Below are positions 61,461 through 64,000 of a stretch of DNA of 64,000 nt, piece after piece. The translations under genes and the position numbers were made by a program. Where the stretch lies: NCBI GenBank assembly GCA_910580045.1, contig CAJTXF010000002.1:1-64000 (forward strand), written 5' to 3'. This stretch comes from an uncultured Eubacteriales bacterium. GTDB lineage: Bacteria > Bacillota > Clostridia > Oscillospirales > Acutalibacteraceae. The first letter of the stretch is position 1. Every line of letters starts with the position of its first letter. Below the pieces are notes generated by a model. It saw only the letters and a list, made by a program, of their open reading frames with translations, was not told where the DNA came from and made no database searches.

Positions 61461-62543
61461 ATGAATGAAGTATTGATGCTTGTAATGGCTGGCGGAGCCA
61501 TTCTGGGAGGTTTGGACCGGCTTCGAGGAAATAAGTGGGGCCTGGGAGACAAATTCGAGAGCGGTTTTATGCTCCTGGGCCCCATGGCCCTGTCCATGGC
61601 TGGGATGATTTGCCTCTCACCGGTGCTGGCCGATTGGCTGGGGCGGGTCATTGTGCCTCTATACCAGCGCATGGGCGTGGACCCGGCCATGTTCGGCAGC
61701 ATTCTGGCAGTGGATATGGGCGGCTATCAGCTGGCAAAGGAACTGGCCCAGGATTCACAGATTGGCAGCTACGCAGGTTTGGTCGTATCCAGTGTGTTCG
61801 GATGCACCCTGGTGTTTACTGTACCGGTGGGCATGGGAATCATTCCCAAAGGCGACCGCCCCTTCTTCGCCAGAGGTATCATGCTGGGATTGTGCGCCAT
61901 GCCCGCGGGCCTGTTGGCGGGCGGCCTGCTGGCCGGGCTGGGAATTTGGGCCTGTTTGTGGCAAAATCTGCCGGTATTTGCTCTAGCACTGTTTTTGCTG
62001 ATTGGCTTGGGCCTGTGGCCAGACCGTATGGTGAAGGGATTCTGCCTGCTCTCTGAGGGGATTCGCTGGCTGGTGACAGTTGGACTGGTGCTGGCCGCTG
62101 TGGAATCCATGGCTGGTTGGAATCCTGTCTCCGGCATGGCCCCTTTGGAAAACTCTATGGCCACAGTGAGCTCAATTGGCGTGGTATTGCTGGGCAGCCT
62201 GCCTATGGCAGAACTCATCCGGCGGGCACTGGTACGGCCATTCGCCTGGTTGGGAGCCAAGCTGGGTATGAAGCCCCAAAGCCTGACCGGCATGCTCCTT
62301 AGCCTGGTGAGCGCTCTGCCTACCCTTTCCTTGTATCAGGACATGGACGAGCGAGGCAAGGTGGCAGCAGGGGCGTTTTTAGTCAGCGGCACCAGCCTAT
62401 TAGCGGCCCATATGGCCTTCGTACTCAGCACAGAACCCCAGATGCTGGGAGCGGTTTTGGCGGCTAAGCTGACTGGAGCTTTCGTCGCCTTCCTGCTGGT
62501 TGTAGGACTAAGCCGAGGAAGTAACGCTGAAACAGACTCTTGA
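61461..62543 (+). CDS. eutH: EutH-like ethanolamine transporter
   Basis: This 360-residue protein has about ten hydrophobic helices across its length. The EutH hallmarks are present: GGYQLAKELA (about residues 90-99), SSVFGCTLVFTVPVG (about 112-126) and a SLVSALPTLSLYQDMDERGK block (about 276-295). EutH carries ethanolamine into cells. AGCAGGAG lies directly before ATG 61461, 17 bases after the peptidase gene, so they form an operon. No other eut genes are in the window, so the substrate may differ from ethanolamine. Confidence 0.87.
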   Translation: MNEVLMLVMAGGAILGGLDRLRGNKWGLGDKFESGFMLLGPMALSMAGMICLSPVLADWLGRVIVPLYQRMGVDPAMFGSILAVDMGGYQLAKELAQDSQIGSYAGLVVSSVFGCTLVFTVPVGMGIIPKGDRPFFARGIMLGLCAMPAGLLAGGLLAGLGIWACLWQNLPVFALALFLLIGLGLWPDRMVKGFCLLSEGIRWLVTVGLVLAAVESMAGWNPVSGMAPLENSMATVSSIGVVLLGSLPMAELIRRALVRPFAWLGAKLGMKPQSLTGMLLSLVSALPTLSLYQDMDERGKVAAGAFLVSGTSLLAAHMAFVLSTEPQMLGAVLAAKLTGAFVAFLLVVGLSRGSNAETDS

Positions 62544-62890
62544 TACAAAGGTTACTTCCCTTAGTTGTAAAATCACCCCTCTGAATTACACAAAATGCAG
62601 TCTGAAAAACTGTTCTATGACACTAAAGGGCTTGTAGTCTGTGAATGGAGGCAAGTCCTCGAGCATATTCTTTTTATATACTTCCTCCTCCCCTGTCACT
62701 GGCAAACGAACAGCGGTGCGATAGCCTCACCCTAAGTCTATCGCGCCGCTGTTCGTTTGCTATTGCCCAAAGCCCAGATTTTTCAGCCCAACACTTCTTA
62801 CCCAGGAGCACTTTTGATATGATCTCATCTTCAACCACAAATTGGTACACACATATATCCAGTAACAGGCAGTAAAGGTACGGATTCTGC
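62544..62890. other. Intergenic region with large palindrome
   Basis: About 347 bases between eutH-like and SLH genes. The main feature is the long hairpin at 62702-62760; otherwise I see no gene. An 82-codon minus frame across the hairpin lacks a ribosome site and is treated as chance. Confidence 0.5.
62702..62760. repeat. 23-bp near-perfect palindrome
   Basis: The arms at 62702-62724 (begins GCAAACGAACAGCGG) and 62738-62760 (ends CCGCTGTTCGTTTGC) match at 22 of 23 positions around a 13-base loop. There is no T-run on either side. It may be a bidirectional terminator between convergent genes or a dispersed palindromic repeat. Confidence 0.75.
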
Positions 62891-63952
62891 TTATTGAGCC
62901 GTATAGGCCTGACAAATCTCAAAGAGCCTTTGAAATACTGCAGAATCAGAGAGCGTCATACCCCCAAAGATTTTTTCTCCGTTCTCTTGAGTTGTAATGA
63001 ATCCGCACTGTTCAAGCCATGCGCCGTCTTTTACATATAACAAATACTCTGCATTACCTAGATAAATAGCAAACGCTGCCGGGTATTCTAAAAAATCTTC
63101 TGTCTTATTCCAGCTTTCGTCCGTCAGAAGGTCTTTCAGAAGAGCCGCATCAGTCTCGCGAATCGTATAAGTTGGAGAGTCCAGTAATCCCGTGACCGTT
63201 AGCCGATTGCTTTCCGCTCCCACGACATCACCTTTCCCAGGCCACTTTACTATGCCATCAAATCGGTATAGGATTGTTGCCAATTGCTCTCGGGCGACAA
63301 TCCCCTGGGGCTCAAGCATGAGGACGTTTTCTTTCCGCGTGCCATATAGCAGTCCTGCATTTAGGCTCCAGTTTATAGCGGGAATTGCCCACTGGCTGAC
63401 TTGGTCAGAATCAGCGTAAGTCTCATAGGTGCCATCTTGATTGTAAAGAAGCGACAACCCAGTATGAGAATAGCCGTTCACCTTCACGAAGCTATAAAAC
63501 ATGGCAACTGCCTGCTCTCTGGTAAGGAAATCATAGGGGCCGAACGCAGTCTCAGAATATCCGCTGACCACCCCTGTCAGATAAGCCCAATCCACTGCTT
63601 TTTTATACCAGGCATTTTGAGGAACATCCTTGAAATTAGCAGACGCATCCACTTCCGGAGAACCGGCAACGCGATATAACACGGCTGCCAACATAGCACG
63701 GCTCGCTGCCTTTTGGGGAGAGAATGTACCGTTGCCAGTCCCAACCATCAGACCTTCCGAAATCACAAAATTGATACCGTCATAAGCCCAGTGGTGCTCC
63801 CCAGGAATATCCGTGTATTCCGCCGCGCTTGCTGGTATAACGCATACTACCCCTAATAATACAACAAGAACCAGCGAAAGAATGCGTTTCCATCCATTTA
63901 TATTCCGAGCCTTTCTTGAAATCGCTTCTGATAAAGGCATAAATCTACTCAT
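62891..63952 (-). CDS. SLH-domain surface protein
   Basis: This 353-residue exported protein has a signal peptide (basic start, helix ILSLVLVVLLGVVCVIPASA, cleavage near residue 44) followed by three SLH repeats (about 48-90, 108-150 and 175-230: WAYDGINFVISEGLMVGTGN, AWYKKAVDWAYLTGVVSGY and WAIPAINWSLNAGLLYGT). SLH repeats bind secondary wall polymers with pyruvate, anchoring it to the cell wall. The C-terminal 120 residues form an unknown domain with AIYLGNAEYLLYVKDGAW. GAGGAG precedes ATG 63952. It lies alone, at the right window end. Confidence 0.9.
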   Translation of the reverse strand: MSRFMPLSEAISRKARNINGWKRILSLVLVVLLGVVCVIPASAAEYTDIPGEHHWAYDGINFVISEGLMVGTGNGTFSPQKAASRAMLAAVLYRVAGSPEVDASANFKDVPQNAWYKKAVDWAYLTGVVSGYSETAFGPYDFLTREQAVAMFYSFVKVNGYSHTGLSLLYNQDGTYETYADSDQVSQWAIPAINWSLNAGLLYGTRKENVLMLEPQGIVAREQLATILYRFDGIVKWPGKGDVVGAESNRLTVTGLLDSPTYTIRETDAALLKDLLTDESWNKTEDFLEYPAAFAIYLGNAEYLLYVKDGAWLEQCGFITTQENGEKIFGGMTLSDSAVFQRLFEICQAYTAQ

Positions 63953-64000
63953 AATTTATTTCTCCTCGGTTAATTTCATTCTATTCTGTCGGAAAGAAGC

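Noticed and set aside
62674..62922. 82-codon minus frame across the large palindrome
   Set aside because: It overlaps the end of the SLH gene, lacks a ribosome site and its C-terminal half is just the palindrome.

Overview
The window looks like chromosomal DNA of a Gram-positive, probably gut-dwelling and spore-forming member of the Clostridia (Oscillospiraceae-like). This is inferred from strong Shine-Dalgarno sites before nearly every gene, consensus sigma-A promoters, a large pyruvate:ferredoxin oxidoreductase, YtvI- and CotH-type sporulation families, SLH and lipoprotein exports, Lpl-type sugar ABC transporters and plant-glycan hydrolases. I see no rRNA, tRNA, CRISPR array, prophage or complete insertion sequence. 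The species cannot be named from the sequence alone.

Layout. 0-4.3 kb: GNAT acetyltransferase, RNase P RNA, nicotinate phosphoribosyltransferase, a small XRE regulator and a YtvI-like permease. 4.3-13.8 kb: one leftward operon with an arginine pathway from glutamate via ArgJ (argG, phosphatase, NUDIX, argH, argC, argJ, small membrane protein, argB, argD, argF), preceded by a promoter with ARG-box-like sites. 13.8-21 kb: hypothetical protein with hflX, uridine-kinase-like gene, two-gene ABC exporter, XRE regulator, CBS/CorC membrane protein. 21-30.7 kb: nifJ with a structured leader, murC, a zinc-ribbon/PASTA pseudokinase, a phosphodiesterase, and a ROK regulator. 29.4-37.8 kb: sucrose/fructan-type locus (ROK regulator, solute-binding lipoprotein and two permeases leftward; GH32 and PfkB sugar kinase rightward). 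37.9-41.3 kb: VTC polyphosphate-polymerase-like protein, DUF4956 membrane protein and CotH kinase-like surface protein. 41.3-44.6 kb: greA, lysS and an unknown protein. 44.6-50.7 kb: orphan solute-binding lipoprotein and a MacB/FtsX-type ABC system. 50.9-62.5 kb: arabinoside-type locus (LacI regulator, two permeases, solute-binding protein, GH127, GH31) with an M24 peptidase and an EutH-like transporter on the LacI side. 62.9-64 kb: SLH-domain protein.

The most notable result is decay. A 172-bp MITE-like element with 18-bp inverted ends sits in an ABC permease gene, flanked by a TTAA duplication; removing the element and one TTAA restores the reading frame exactly. Just downstream lies the tail of a deleted paralogous permease. 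In the arabinoside locus the GH31 gene has an out-of-frame internal deletion, the solute-binding protein has a stop codon plus a frameshift, and one permease may be frameshifted directly after its start. The two-base-scale lesions could be assembly errors; the MITE, the gene remnant and the GH31 deletion are hard to explain that way.

Other points: a predicted three-way-junction leader before nifJ, three ACGT-centred palindromes in the divergent LacI/transporter region, a LacI gene that seems to begin at CTG, a histidine phosphatase whose RHG motif reads EHG, and a pseudokinase lacking all three classical catalytic motifs.
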